DNA of 64,000 bases from Streptomyces sp. NBC_00775 (GTDB lineage Bacteria; Actinomycetota; Actinomycetes; Streptomycetales; Streptomycetaceae). The notes beneath the pieces are model-generated. The model was given only the letters and a program-made list of their open reading frames with translations, did no database searches and had not been told where the DNA came from. The stretch covers positions 5,022,001-5,086,000 of the forward strand of contig NZ_CP108938.1 of the NCBI RefSeq assembly GCF_036347135.1, in the 5' to 3' direction. Both the position numbers and the translations under genes were made by a program. Positions 54,301-63,551 of this stretch are shown here, piece by piece; position 1 is the stretch's first letter, and each line of letters begins with the position of its first letter.

Positions 54301-55171
54301 GGGACCTCGCCGTCCACAGCTCCGGGAACACGTTCTTCTGCGCCCGCTTCTCCAGCCAGGCCACCCCGGCGGAGCCGCCCGTGCCGGTCTTCGCGCCCAT
54401 CGCGCGGCGCGTGGCGACGAGATGGTCGTTGCGCCATCGCCACACCAGCTCGGCGACATCGCTCAACGCCTCGCCGAGACGGGCGAGTTCAGCGCTCTCG
54501 TCACCCGCGTACAGGGACGTCCACGCGGCCTCGACCTCGGGAGAGGACTCGTACCTCGCGGACACGTCCCGCGACAGCACGGCGTCCGGGATCGCGTGCC
54601 CGTTCCGCGCCAGCAGCCGCAGCACCTCGTCGTACAGGCTCGGTTCGTGCAGCGCCTTCTCCAGCTCGGCGTGCACGCGCGGCGCGCCCCGGTGCGGGAC
54701 CAGCATGGACGCGGACTTCTCGCCGAGCAGGAACTCCATCCGGCGGTACATCGCGGACTGGAAGCCGGAGCCCTCGCCGAGGGCGGAGCGGTACGAGTTG
54801 AACTGGCCGGGGGTGAGCTGGCCGAGCGGCCGCCAGGAGGCGTTCAGCGCCTCCAGTTCCCGTACGGACCGCTTCAGCGCGGCCACGGCCGTCGGGACGT
54901 CGTCCGAGCGGAGGGCCTTCGCCGCCGTCTCCCACTCGTGGACGATGACCGTGAACCACAGCTCCATGACCTGGGTGGTGACCAGGAAGACCATCTCTCC
55001 GGGGTCGTCGGAGCGGGTGTGCTGGAGGTGGGTGAGGACGTCCGCCTGGACGTAGTCCTCGTACGGGGTGGTTCCCTGGAAGTCGAGATGCGGGGTCTCG
55101 GGCTCCTGAGCCTCTGCGAGCTGAGCCTCTGCGGGCTGAACCTCGACGGGCTGGGCCGGATGGGACGACAT
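54293..55171 (-). CDS. kynA: tryptophan 2,3-dioxygenase
   Basis: 292 residues, heme enzyme that opens the indole ring of tryptophan to N-formylkynurenine. Core motifs: TPYEDYVQADVLTHLQHTRS, MVFLVTTQVMELWFTVIVHE, FNSYRSALGEGSGFQSAMYR, and near the end ELVWRWRNDHLVATRRAMGA (heme His) followed by KTGTGGSAGVAWLEKR. The first 25 residues are a QPAEAQLAEAQ-type low-complexity tail absent from the catalytic core, from a repeated CTCTGCGnGCTGA DNA unit. It starts the kyn operon. Confidence 0.96.
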   Translation of the reverse strand: MSSHPAQPVEVQPAEAQLAEAQEPETPHLDFQGTTPYEDYVQADVLTHLQHTRSDDPGEMVFLVTTQVMELWFTVIVHEWETAAKALRSDDVPTAVAALKRSVRELEALNASWRPLGQLTPGQFNSYRSALGEGSGFQSAMYRRMEFLLGEKSASMLVPHRGAPRVHAELEKALHEPSLYDEVLRLLARNGHAIPDAVLSRDVSARYESSPEVEAAWTSLYAGDESAELARLGEALSDVAELVWRWRNDHLVATRRAMGAKTGTGGSAGVAWLEKRAQKNVFPELWTARSHV

Positions 55172-55328
55172 CGCTGTCTCCTGATGCGTACTCCGGGTAG
55201 CGGTCCGCCCCTGCCGTTATCGACACGGGGGCCCCGGTCCCCACCGGGCATCCTCCACAATCGTCCCCCGAAACCGCAAGGTCCGCCTGGTCACATCGAC
55301 CAGGCGGACCCGCGTGACCTGCGTGGAC

Positions 55329-55742
55329 TCAGCCCAGCGTCTGCGCCGCCGTCGGCGAGGAGTCCTTCAGGAACTGGCTGCAGCGCTCGTACTCCGCCTG
55401 CTCGCCGATCGCCTGCGCGGCGCGGGCGAGGCCGTGCAGGGCGCGCAGGAAGCCGCGGTTCGGCTCGTGCTCCCAGGGCACCGGGCCGTGGCCCTTCCAG
55501 CCGCCGCGGCGCAGGGCGTCCAGGCCGCGGTGGTAGCCGGTACGGGCGTAGGCGTACGACTCGACGACGCTGCCCCGCTCGAACGCGTCGTCGGCCAGCT
55601 GGGCCCAGGCGAGCGAGGAGGTCGGGTACTTGGCGGCGACATCGGCGGGCGCCGTGCCGTTCGCGAGGAGCTCGCGCGGCTCCGGGTCGTCGGGCAGGTG
55701 GGTCGGGGCCGGCCCCCCGAGGAGGTTCTCGTGAATCGTCAT
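55329..55742 (-). CDS. DUF3151 domain protein
   Basis: 137 residues, acidic, cytosolic. Family signature: ENLLGGPAPTHLPDD at the N-terminus, ADVAAKYPTSSLAWAQLADD, AYARTGYHRGLDALRRGGWK, GPVPWEHEPNRGFLRALHGL and the AIGEQAEYERC end. It looks like a single helical TPR-like module. DUF3151 genes usually lie near fba in actinobacteria; function unknown. Confidence 0.9.
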   Translation of the reverse strand: MTIHENLLGGPAPTHLPDDPEPRELLANGTAPADVAAKYPTSSLAWAQLADDAFERGSVVESYAYARTGYHRGLDALRRGGWKGHGPVPWEHEPNRGFLRALHGLARAAQAIGEQAEYERCSQFLKDSSPTAAQTLG

Positions 55743-55801
55743 AGGTTCCAGTCTGCTGCATCGCGAGGGAGCGGCCGCATGGTGACGGCGCGACGACGCC
55801 A

Positions 55802-57334
55802 TCAAGCAGCTGGACCAGCGCTGGAAGCCGTAGCCGCCGGAGGAGCCGGAGCGGCGCGCTGCGGCTCCAGCGGCGGCGCCGTCACGCACCCGTGCGTACG
55901 GCACTCGGGGCGCCGGCAGTCGGGCGCCAGGCGGCGTACGGACGTGAAGGCCAGCGCCGCACCCACCACCAGGATGCCCGCGCACAGCGGCATCGCCCGG
56001 CGGAAGGCGGCGTTGAAGGCGTCCGCCGAGCGGTACGCCTCCGGGCCCATCCCGGTCAGCAGCGGCAGCGCGGCCACGGCGATGAGACCGGCCGCGCGGG
56101 CCGCCGCGTTGTTGATCCCGCTGGCCAGCCCCGCCCGCGCGGTGTCCACGGAGGCGAGGACGGTGGCGGTCAGCGGCGCGACCAGCGTCACCATGCCCGC
56201 CCCCATCACCAGCAGCGCGGGCAGGACATCGACGACGTACGAGGCGTCCGGGCCCACCCGCAGCATCAGCAGCATCCCCGCCGCGCACAGCAGCGGGCCC
56301 ACCGTGAGCGGGATGCGCGGGCCGATGCGCTGGGCGAGCTCGCCGGAGCGGGCGGAGAACAGCAGCATCAGGGCGGTCGTCGGCAGCAGCGCCGTACCGG
56401 CCTGGAGGGCCGAGTAACCCGCGACGACCTGGAGCTGGAGCGCGGTCAGGAAGAAGAACCCGGCGAAGGCCGCGTACACGCACAGGGTGACGAGATTGAC
56501 GGCCTTGAACTGGCGCGAGGCGAAGATGTCGAGCGGCATCATCGGATCGGGCCGCCGCTTCTCGACGTACACGAAGGCGACCCCCGCGGCGACGCCCGCG
56601 ACCGCCGTCACCACGACGAGCACGGAGCCGCTGCGGGCCTCGATCAGCGCGTACGTCACCAGGGCGAGCGACAGTGCGCCGAGGGCGGCGCCGAGCACGT
56701 CGAAGCCCTTGTGCGTCTGGCCGTCGGCCGACTCGGGGACGTGCCGGAGCGCGATCGGGGCGCACACCAGCGCCACCGGGATGTTCAGCAGGAAGACCCA
56801 GCGCCAGCCGGGGCCGTCCACCAGCCAGCCGCCCAGGAACGGGCCGATCGCCGCGCCGACGCCCCCGAAGCCGGACCACAGGCCGACGGCCCGGGCCCGG
56901 TCGTCCGGATGGAAGGACGCCTGGATGAGCGCGAGCGAACCGGGGGTGAGCAGCGCCCCGCCGACCCCCTGCAACGCCCGGGCGGCGATCAGCACCCCAC
57001 TGCTCGGCGCGAGCCCGCACAGCAGCGAGGCCGCGGCGAACCACACCACACCGATGACGAACACCTTCCGGCGTCCGAAGCGGTCCCCGAGCGAGCCGCC
57101 CAGCAGGATCAGCCCCGCCAGGGTGAGCATGTACGCGTTCACGGTCCACTGGAGGTCCGCGAGGCTCGTGTCCAGGTCACGGCCGATGCGGGGCAGCGCG
57201 ACATTGACGACCGTGGAGTCCAGCATGGCCATGCTGGAACCAAGGACAGTGGTCAGCAGGATCCACTTCCCCGTGGGGGTGGAAATCCGTACGGCCGGTC
57301 TCTCCTGCGCCGTGGCAGCCATACCTCGGAGCAT
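55802..57334 (-). CDS. MFS drug exporter, DHA2 (EmrB/QacA-like) family
   Basis: 510 residues with fourteen predicted helices. Motifs: MLDSTVVNVALPRIGRDL in helix 1, GGSLGDRFGRRKVFVIGVV (motif A), RALQGVGGALLTPGSLALI (motif B) and GPFLGGWLVDGPGWRWVFLL (motif C of antiporters). A hydrophilic C-terminal tail of about 45 residues has three Cys close together (CRRPECRTHGC), unusual for the family and possibly metal-binding. An ATG at 57322 is an alternative start. No regulator is adjacent. Confidence 0.92.
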   Translation of the reverse strand: MLRGMAATAQERPAVRISTPTGKWILLTTVLGSSMAMLDSTVVNVALPRIGRDLDTSLADLQWTVNAYMLTLAGLILLGGSLGDRFGRRKVFVIGVVWFAAASLLCGLAPSSGVLIAARALQGVGGALLTPGSLALIQASFHPDDRARAVGLWSGFGGVGAAIGPFLGGWLVDGPGWRWVFLLNIPVALVCAPIALRHVPESADGQTHKGFDVLGAALGALSLALVTYALIEARSGSVLVVVTAVAGVAAGVAFVYVEKRRPDPMMPLDIFASRQFKAVNLVTLCVYAAFAGFFFLTALQLQVVAGYSALQAGTALLPTTALMLLFSARSGELAQRIGPRIPLTVGPLLCAAGMLLMLRVGPDASYVVDVLPALLVMGAGMVTLVAPLTATVLASVDTARAGLASGINNAAARAAGLIAVAALPLLTGMGPEAYRSADAFNAAFRRAMPLCAGILVVGAALAFTSVRRLAPDCRRPECRTHGCVTAPPLEPQRAAPAPPAATASSAGPAA

Positions 57335-57407
57335 ACGGAAGGGCCCGGCACCGTGGGGTGCCGAGCCCGAACCGATGGGGAGTACTCGTGGGAGTACCGG
57401 AGGGGTG

Positions 57408-58430
57408 CTACTTGAGCTTGGTGCCCGTGGAACGCAGCGCCGCGCAGGCCTCGGTCACCCGCACCGCCATGCCCGCCTCGGCGAGCTTGCCCCAGGTGCG
57501 CGGGTCGTAGGTGGACTTCTTGCCGACCTCGCCGTCGACCTTCAGGACGCCGTCGTAGTTGCGGAACATGTGGTCCGCGACGGGACGCGTGAAGGCGTAC
57601 TGGGTGTCGGTGTCGAGGTTCATCTTCACGACGCCGTTCTCCAGCGCGGTGGCGATCTCCTCGGCGGTCGAGCCGGAGCCGCCGTGGAAGACGAAGTCGA
57701 ACGGGTTCGCCTTGCCGTACTTGGCGGCGACGCCCGCCTGGAGGTCCTTGAGGAGCTCGGGGCGCAGCACGACGTTGCCCGGCTTGTAGACGCCGTGCAC
57801 GTTGCCGAAGGACGCGGCGAGCAGGTAGCGGCCCTTGTCGCCCAGGCCGAGGGCCTCGGCGGTACGCAGCGCGTCGTCGACGGTGGTGTACAGCTCGTCG
57901 TTGATCTCGTGCGAGACGCCGTCTTCCTCACCGCCGGTGGGGGTGATCTCGACCTCAAGGATGATCTTCGCGGCGGCGGCCTTGGCGAGCAGCTCCTGGC
58001 CGATGGCCAGGTTGTCGGCGAGGGTCTCGGCGGAGCCGTCCCACATGTGCGACTGGAACAGCGGGTTCTCACCCTTGGCGACGCGCTCGGCGGAGATGTC
58101 GAGCAGCGGACGTACGTAGCCGTCCAGCTTGTCCTTGGGGCAGTGGTCCGTGTGCAGGGCGACCGTGATGTCGTACTTCGCGGCGACGATGTGCGCGAAC
58201 TCGGCGAGCGCGACGGCGCCGGTCACCATGTCCTTGTTGTACTGGCCGCCCAGGAACTCCGCACCACCGGTGGAGATCTGGATGATGCCGTCGCTCTCGG
58301 CCTCCGCGAAGCCGCGCAGCGCAGCGTGCAGGGTCTGGGTCGAGGTCACGTTGATGGCCGGGTAGGCGAACTTGCCTGCCTTCGCCCGGTCGAGCATCTC
58401 GTTGTAGACCTCGGGGGTTGCGATGGGCAT
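57408..58430 (-). CDS. fbaA: class II fructose-bisphosphate aldolase
   Basis: 340 residues, zinc-dependent glycolytic aldolase. Motifs: YPAINVTSTQTLHAALRGFA, ISTGGAEFLGGQYN, TVALHTDHCPKDKLDGYVRP (zinc His and Asp), EVEITPTGGEEDGV, GNVHGVYKPGNVVLRPELL (zinc His), FHGGSGSTAEEI and KMNLDTDTQYAFTRPVADHM. ATG at 58430 has AAGGAG seven bases upstream. It is separated from pyrE by a strong terminator, so it has its own promoter. Confidence 0.97.
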   Translation of the reverse strand: MPIATPEVYNEMLDRAKAGKFAYPAINVTSTQTLHAALRGFAEAESDGIIQISTGGAEFLGGQYNKDMVTGAVALAEFAHIVAAKYDITVALHTDHCPKDKLDGYVRPLLDISAERVAKGENPLFQSHMWDGSAETLADNLAIGQELLAKAAAAKIILEVEITPTGGEEDGVSHEINDELYTTVDDALRTAEALGLGDKGRYLLAASFGNVHGVYKPGNVVLRPELLKDLQAGVAAKYGKANPFDFVFHGGSGSTAEEIATALENGVVKMNLDTDTQYAFTRPVADHMFRNYDGVLKVDGEVGKKSTYDPRTWGKLAEAGMAVRVTEACAALRSTGTKLK

Positions 58431-58597
58431 CTGTCCGCTCCTTGTATGTGCGGGTCTGCGTACTGCTGCTGCGGTACGACGGGACTGGTGCTTTCGGCCC
58501 TGACCTAGGGGGGCGACGTCATCGTCGTCCCCATCTTTCCAGACTTGGCCGGATGCTCCAGACACCGCGTCCGGGATACGGGACGCGGGATACGAGA

Positions 58598-58628
58598 CAC
58601 GGGACCCCGAACGCGGCGGGGTCCCGTG
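58598..58628 (-). terminator. 12-bp perfect stem terminator after pyrE
   Basis: CACGGGACCCCG (58598-58609) pairs with 58617-58628 around a 7-nt loop, 19 bp after the pyrE stop. Short CGGGATACG-type repeats lie just beyond it (58572-58600). Confidence 0.85.
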
Positions 58629-58646
58629 CCGGGGCCTGGCAAGTGC

Positions 58647-59195
58647 CTAGTCCAGGCCGAGATCCGTCTTCGAGTACGCGAAGAGGTACGGCACGCCGGC
58701 CTGCTCGGCGACCGCCTCGGCGGCACCGGTGTCCCGGTCCACGATCGTGGCCACGGCGACGACCTCGGCACCGGCCTCGCGCAGCGCCTCGACCGCGGTC
58801 AGCACCGAGCCGCCGGTGGTGGAGGTGTCCTCGACCGCCAGGACACGGCGACCCTTGACCTCGGCACCCTCGATGCGGCGCTGGAGGCCGTGGGCCTTGC
58901 CGGCCTTGCGCACGACGAAGGCGTCCAGCGTCTTCCCGCGCGCGGCGGAGGCGTGCAGCATCGAGGTCGCGACCGGGTCCGCGCCCAGGGTCAGACCGCC
59001 GACGGCGTCGAAGTCGATCTCGGCCGTCAGGTCGAGCATGACCTGACCGACCAGCGGAGCGGCCACACCGTCGAGCGTGATCCGGCGAAGGTCGATGTAG
59101 TAGTCGGCTTCCTTGCCCGACGAAAGGGTCACCTTGCCGTGCACCACGGCCTTGTCCTTGATCTCCTGCAGCAGCGCGCCGCGTACGTCACTCAT
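58647..59195 (-). CDS. pyrE: orotate phosphoribosyltransferase
   Basis: 182 residues, converts orotate and PRPP to OMP in pyrimidine synthesis. The PRPP-binding motif RRVLAVEDTSTTGGSVLTAV is at about 115-134, with the substrate loop FVVRKAGKAHGLQRRIEGAE before it, and LSSGKEADYYIDLRRITLD near the start. It follows the epimerase gene by 10 bp and ends at a terminator, so the two form a small operon away from the main pyr cluster. Confidence 0.96.
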   Translation of the reverse strand: MSDVRGALLQEIKDKAVVHGKVTLSSGKEADYYIDLRRITLDGVAAPLVGQVMLDLTAEIDFDAVGGLTLGADPVATSMLHASAARGKTLDAFVVRKAGKAHGLQRRIEGAEVKGRRVLAVEDTSTTGGSVLTAVEALREAGAEVVAVATIVDRDTGAAEAVAEQAGVPYLFAYSKTDLGLD

Positions 59196-59205
59196 GTCCG
59201 CCAGC

Positions 59206-59994
59206 TTAGAGGCGCCGCCAGCTCCAGGTCGTGGTGGCTTCGAGGGGCTCGATGGGAGTGACCAGGCGAGGGAGGGTGTTCAGCCCGTTGGGCGGCCCGG
59301 TCTGCGGCTCCACACACACGGCGGCCTCCTGCTCGTCGTAGACGACCACCCACTGCTCCCGGCTGGCGACCTTCAGCTCGATCTGCCCCGGCCAGGTGAG
59401 CGTCACGTCGACCCCGTCCGGCATGCCGAAGCAGTCGTCCCAGGGGCTGGGCTTCGGCTCGATCCGGCGACCGGTGGGCAGGTGGTCGTCACCGCGCTCC
59501 TCCTGCCAGGCGGGGGTGAAGCCGACCTGTGCGTCCCGCTGGCCGAGGTTCCTGTTGAACCACGGGTGCCAGCCGATCTGGGCGGGGAAGGAATCGCCGT
59601 ACGTCTCCACGGACATGGTGAGCGTGAAGGCGTCCTCGGTCAGGGTGAAGGCCTGGGTGACGCGGCCGGGGTGGGGCCAGGGGGCGACGAGGTCGTGCGT
59701 GATGACGGCCTCGTTCCTGGCGGTGCGGGCGGTTTTCCAGGCGCCGTCTCGTGCCGTGCCGTGGATGGCGTGCGGTGGGGAGTTGAGCGGCATCTGCTGG
59801 ACGGTCGCCCCGTCCAGGAACCGTCCGTCGCGGATCCTTCCGCACCACGGAACCATCGGGAAACACCCGAACTTCTCGCCCTGCCGCAGCAGTTCGACGC
59901 CGCCGACCCGCAGACTTCCGACCCGTCCGCCGTTACCCGGCGCCACGGTCACCTCCGCGTCGCCCGCGGTCAGCGTGATGTCTTCGTTACTCAC
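59206..59994 (-). CDS. aldose 1-epimerase family protein
   Basis: 262 residues, galactose-mutarotase fold. Motifs: MVPWCGRIRDGRF, PPHAIHGTARDGAWK (His), PAQIGWHPWFNR (His) and VCVEPQTGPPNGLN (the catalytic Glu region). It probably interconverts sugar or sugar-phosphate anomers. Its start ATG is at 59994; the stop is 10 bp before pyrE. A composite GC-rich repeat follows upstream. Confidence 0.88.
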   Translation of the reverse strand: MSNEDITLTAGDAEVTVAPGNGGRVGSLRVGGVELLRQGEKFGCFPMVPWCGRIRDGRFLDGATVQQMPLNSPPHAIHGTARDGAWKTARTARNEAVITHDLVAPWPHPGRVTQAFTLTEDAFTLTMSVETYGDSFPAQIGWHPWFNRNLGQRDAQVGFTPAWQEERGDDHLPTGRRIEPKPSPWDDCFGMPDGVDVTLTWPGQIELKVASREQWVVVYDEQEAAVCVEPQTGPPNGLNTLPRLVTPIEPLEATTTWSWRRL

Positions 59995-60029
59995 GAAGTT
60001 GACCCTACTGGGACGACCCGGCCCCCGGG

Positions 60030-60245
60030 GATTTCGCCCCCGCCGCCCCTACCCGTCCCATCCTCCAGGGGCTCCGCCCCTTCGACCCCGGGGGCTGTGT
60101 GTCGGGTGCGGGCGGGTGGGGGCTGGGCTAAAAGATTGCGCAGTTCCCCGCGCCCCTTTTAGGGGCGCGGGGAACTGCGCGATCTTTTGGGGGTCTGGGG
60201 CGCAGCCCCCAGGGATGGGACGGGTAGGGGCGGCGGGGGCGAGGA
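60030..60245. repeat. GC-rich intergenic repeat, copy 7 (inverted pair)
   Basis: Begins with the TTCGCCCCCGCCGCCCCTAC block and the GGGGCTCCGCCCC hairpin, passes through the long palindrome at 60130-60188, and ends with an inverted copy of the first block near 60205-60243. The whole unit is thus itself roughly palindromic. Confidence 0.85.
60130..60188. terminator. 28-bp stem, 3-nt loop two-way terminator
   Basis: 60130-60157 pairs with 60161-60188 with a single mismatch; the ends are AAAAGAT and ATCTTTT, so both strands finish in a short T-run. It is 60 bp downstream of the CoxG-like gene stop. Confidence 0.85.
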
Positions 60246-60248
60246 AAC

Positions 60249-61088
60249 TCAGCGCCGTTTCCGCAGGGCTCGCGTCAGCGCGATCGCCGAGGCCAGCGCC
60301 AGCGCCGCCGCAGGGGCCGCCCACCGCAGAGTGGCACGGGCGGCGGTGGCCTCAGGCGCCGGAACGGGGGCATAGCGGCCACGCGGAGGCGCATGGTCCA
60401 CCTCCTCCGCACTACGGCCGATCATCGTCCGCCGCGCATGCGCCGCCTCGGCCATGGCGTCCTCCGGTCCCGGCTCCCCGGCCCCCACCACGAACTCCTC
60501 CCCCGCCAGCTCGTCATCCACCAGCGGATCGAGCGCGGGAGGCGGAACCTCGGTATCGAAGACAGAGGAGGACTCAGCCTCAGGCTCAGGCTCGGACTCG
60601 GACTCAGTCACCGCATCCCGCTCAGCAGGCTCCCCCTCGCCCGAAGAGCCGTCCGAAGAGTCACCCGAAGAACCCGCCCCCAAGTTCTCCGCGAACCGCC
60701 CCAGCAGCCGCACCCCCGCCGAGAGCACAGCATCCGGCGCCAGTTCCGCCACCCGCCCGTCCCCGGAGGCCATCCCGCTGAAGGCAAGCGTCGTGCCGCC
60801 GTCCGCCGGGACAAGACGCACGGCGAGCGCCAGTTTCACCGAGCCGGCGCCGCGGGCCTCGGTCGCGTCGCCCTCGACGGCGTAGGTGCCGTCGTCCTGG
60901 GCGGTGACCCGGAGCGCACCGCGGTAGGTGATCGTGTGGCCGCTGACGCGGACCTTCAGGCGTCCGGAGACGGGTGGCGTCCCCGCGTCCTGCTGGAGGC
61001 CGGGTACCGCGCGGGCCACCCGTACGGGATCGGCCAGCGCCTCCCTCAGCCGCTCGGCCGGAACCGGAACGAACACCTCATGCTCCAT
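60249..61088 (-). CDS. CoxG-like SRPBCC-domain protein with C-terminal membrane anchor
   Basis: 279 residues. N-terminal SRPBCC/CoxG fold (about 1-140): MEHEVFVPVPAERLREALAD, ARAVPGLQQDAG, VSGHTITYRGALRVTAQDDG and VEGDATEARGAGSVKLALAV. A long acidic Ser/Glu-rich linker (SGDSSDGSSGEGEPAERD) follows, ending in a single helix AAPAAALALASAIALTRAL and KRR. CoxG relatives tether enzymes to the membrane during CO dehydrogenase maturation; no CO dehydrogenase genes are here, so the role is open. It lies 67 bp after the spermidine-synthase-like gene. Confidence 0.82.
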   Translation of the reverse strand: MEHEVFVPVPAERLREALADPVRVARAVPGLQQDAGTPPVSGRLKVRVSGHTITYRGALRVTAQDDGTYAVEGDATEARGAGSVKLALAVRLVPADGGTTLAFSGMASGDGRVAELAPDAVLSAGVRLLGRFAENLGAGSSGDSSDGSSGEGEPAERDAVTESESEPEPEAESSSVFDTEVPPPALDPLVDDELAGEEFVVGAGEPGPEDAMAEAAHARRTMIGRSAEEVDHAPPRGRYAPVPAPEATAARATLRWAAPAAALALASAIALTRALRKRR

Positions 61089-61155
61089 GTCAGCCGAGCC
61101 TACCCAGCACGGCCCGGACCGCACCCGTGTATCACCGGATTCGCCCGGCTCCACC

Positions 61156-62805
61156 TCAGTCGGCGTACCGCGGATGCACCAGCGTGGAGGGCGGGAGCGA
61201 ACCCGTGACGCGGGTGCGGGAGGCCACGCGCGCGTCCGCCGCCAGGCCCGCTGGGGTCAGCGTGCGCAGGCGTGGGCCGTCCGGCGCGAGGCTCAGGGGT
61301 ACGCCCGTGCGGGAGGCCAGGATGAAGCCCCAGTCGCCCGGGGCCTTCGACGCACCGCCCGCCGTGCGGTCGGGGCCCGCCGCGAAGCCGGACTCCCGGC
61401 CGCCCACACGGTAGGGTGTGGTGCGGAGCCCGGCCGCTCGCATCGTCGTGTCGACCGTCCAGAAGACCCGGGGGCGGCAGGTCACCGGGCCCGCGTGCAC
61501 GGCCAGCCGGCCGTCGGGGGCCAGGACGCGGTACGCGAGCCCGTAGAACTCCTGCGAGTACAGCTTCGTACTGGCCGTGATGGCCGGGTCGGGGAGGTCC
61601 GAGATCACCACGTCGTACGTCGACGGGGCGCCGCGCAGCCAGCGGAAGGCGTCCGCGTTCATGACGTGCACACGTGCGTCGTCGTACGCATGGCCGTTCA
61701 GGGCGGACAGTGCCCGGTCGTGGCGCGCCAACCGCACCACCCCCGCGTCGAGTTCCACCACGTCCACGCTGCGCACGCCGGGGTAGCGCAGCACCTCGCG
61801 CGCGGCGAGCCCGTCACCGCCGCCGAGGATGAGCACGCGCGCGTGCGGGCCGTTCATCGCGGGGTGCACGAGCGCCTCGTGGTAGCGGTCCTCGTCGCGG
61901 CCGCTGACCCGCAGCCGGCCGTCGAGGAAGAGGTCGAGCGGCCGGCCGTGCGTGCCGCCGGTGAGGACGATCTCCTGTTCCCCGGTCCGGAGTGCGACCC
62001 GTACGTCCGCCCCGTACACCGCGTGCCGCGCGGCCCGTTCGAAGTCGTCGACCAGCACCGCGGCCGCGCCGAGCAGTCCGAGGACGACGAGATTGGCGAC
62101 CAGCAGCAGCCAGCGTGCCCGGCGGGTCAAGTCCCGGCGGAACAAGCCCAGTACGAGGGCTCCGCCGGCCACCGCGTTCACCGTGCCGGTGAGCAGCGCG
62201 CCCGTCAGCTGGCCGAGCATCGGGAGCAGGAGGAAGGGAAAGGCCAGGCCACCGACCAGCGCGCCCACGTAGTCCGCCGCGAACAGGTCCGCCACCGCGC
62301 CGCCCGGGTCCTGGCGGCGGATGCGCTGTATCAGCTCCATCAGGAGGGGGACTTCGGCGCCGATCAGCAGGCCGATGGTGAGGGAGAAGGCCACCAGCAG
62401 ATACCGGGATCCGTTCGCCCAGACGCCACCCCAGTCACCCGTCCACGCGAACACCGCGTAGAGCGCCATCGCGCTGCATCCGCCGACCAGCGCGAGCGCC
62501 GCCTCGACCGCGCCGAAACCGGCCGCGGCGCGGGGGCGCAGCCGCTTCGCGGCGAGGGAGCCGATGCCCATGGCGAAGACCATGACGGAGAGCACGACGG
62601 ACGCCTGGGTGACCGAATCGCCGATCAAGTACGAGGCGAGGGCGACGAGTTCGAGTTCGTACACGAGTCCACACGCCGCGCAGACGAATACTCCGGCGAG
62701 GACGAGGAACCGGCCGAAGCCCGGTCGTACGGGCAGCCGCGCCTGACCCTGGACGGCCCAGGGCGGCGGTACGCCGGGGGGAGCGGGCGCGTGCGGTTCG
62801 ATCAC
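61156..62805 (-). CDS. membrane-integrated spermidine-synthase-like protein
   Basis: 549 residues, GTG start. The N-terminal half has seven to eight membrane helices ([40 protein letters not shown]). The C-terminal half is a spermidine-synthase fold: [40 protein letters not shown] (SAM/dcSAM loop), [15 protein letters not shown] and [20 protein letters not shown]. This polyamine-aminopropyltransferase-with-TM family is common in Streptomyces; its substrate is not established. It is probably transcribed with the CoxG-like gene downstream. Confidence 0.9.
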   Translation of the reverse strand: MIEPHAPAPPGVPPPWAVQGQARLPVRPGFGRFLVLAGVFVCAACGLVYELELVALASYLIGDSVTQASVVLSVMVFAMGIGSLAAKRLRPRAAAGFGAVEAALALVGGCSAMALYAVFAWTGDWGGVWANGSRYLLVAFSLTIGLLIGAEVPLLMELIQRIRRQDPGGAVADLFAADYVGALVGGLAFPFLLLPMLGQLTGALLTGTVNAVAGGALVLGLFRRDLTRRARWLLLVANLVVLGLLGAAAVLVDDFERAARHAVYGADVRVALRTGEQEIVLTGGTHGRPLDLFLDGRLRVSGRDEDRYHEALVHPAMNGPHARVLILGGGDGLAAREVLRYPGVRSVDVVELDAGVVRLARHDRALSALNGHAYDDARVHVMNADAFRWLRGAPSTYDVVISDLPDPAITASTKLYSQEFYGLAYRVLAPDGRLAVHAGPVTCRPRVFWTVDTTMRAAGLRTTPYRVGGRESGFAAGPDRTAGGASKAPGDWGFILASRTGVPLSLAPDGPRLRTLTPAGLAADARVASRTRVTGSLPPSTLVHPRYAD

Positions 62806-62972
62806 GCAGCGAACGCTACGTCACACTGGCGCTACGCCTCGTCACCCACACGTGTGGAACCGTTGCGCTTTGGGATAACCGGGGTTGAAGTGGGTGTCAC
62901 CGGGGGCCGCCGCCCCCAGAGCGCCCCAGAGCGCCCCCCAGAGCCCCCAGACCCCGCTTCGGCCTGAACGGC

Positions 62973-62998
62973 CTCGTCCTCACACGCCGGACGGGCTG
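62973..62998 (-). repeat. Streptomyces short intergenic element, copy B
   Basis: An inverted near-identical copy of the 26-bp element at 21235, with GTG in place of TTT in the loop. It lies just downstream of the DUF2617 stop. Confidence 0.75.
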
Positions 62999-63005
62999 AA
63001 TATGC

Positions 63006-63551
63006 TCAGCTCTCGCCCACCAGCAGAGGCAGGTCTCGCCCCGTCGCCATCCGGACCCCCACCCTCGTCCGCGTCGCCACCAACTGCCCGTCCTGCGGGT
63101 ACGCGTGCCACGTGCGCCAGTGGACCTGGCCCTCGTGGCGCTGGGCCAGCAGCGCGGTGAAGGCGTGCGGGCTGCCCGGGAAGACGCCGGCGAGGCCGTT
63201 GGGGTGGTCGGAGACCAGGGCCAGCAACTCCTGGGCGCGGCCCGCGAAGGAGCCGGGTGACAGGACTTCGACGCGGGCCGCGAACTCGTACTCCCAGTCG
63301 CCGACCCGCTTCGCCACGCCGAGCGGGAGGGGGGTGCTGGAACCCGGGATGCACGCGACCGTCTCCGAGCAACTGCCCTTCTCCTCCTCCAGAAGTACCT
63401 GGTGGGAGGCGCCGAGGAGTCTCAACTGGAGCTTTGCCCCGGCGAGTTCGAGGTCGAGGGTGGCGAGGGCCGGCAGCGGTTCCCGGCCCAGGGTCCAGGC
63501 GAGATCGGCCGCGCGCGTGTCGGTGTACGAGGTTTTCAGGGTCGTGAGCAT
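63006..63551 (-). CDS. DUF2617 family protein
   Basis: 181 residues, cytosolic. Family features: TTLKTSYTDTRAADLAWTLG, LRLLGASHQVLLEEE, ETVACIPGSSTPLPLGVAKR, WEYEFAARVEVLSPGSFAGR, FPGSPHAFTALLAQRHEGQV and WRTWHAYPQDGQLVATRTRV. It usually lies beside the spermidine-synthase-like membrane protein in Streptomyces, as here. Function unknown. Confidence 0.88.
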   Translation of the reverse strand: MLTTLKTSYTDTRAADLAWTLGREPLPALATLDLELAGAKLQLRLLGASHQVLLEEEKGSCSETVACIPGSSTPLPLGVAKRVGDWEYEFAARVEVLSPGSFAGRAQELLALVSDHPNGLAGVFPGSPHAFTALLAQRHEGQVHWRTWHAYPQDGQLVATRTRVGVRMATGRDLPLLVGES

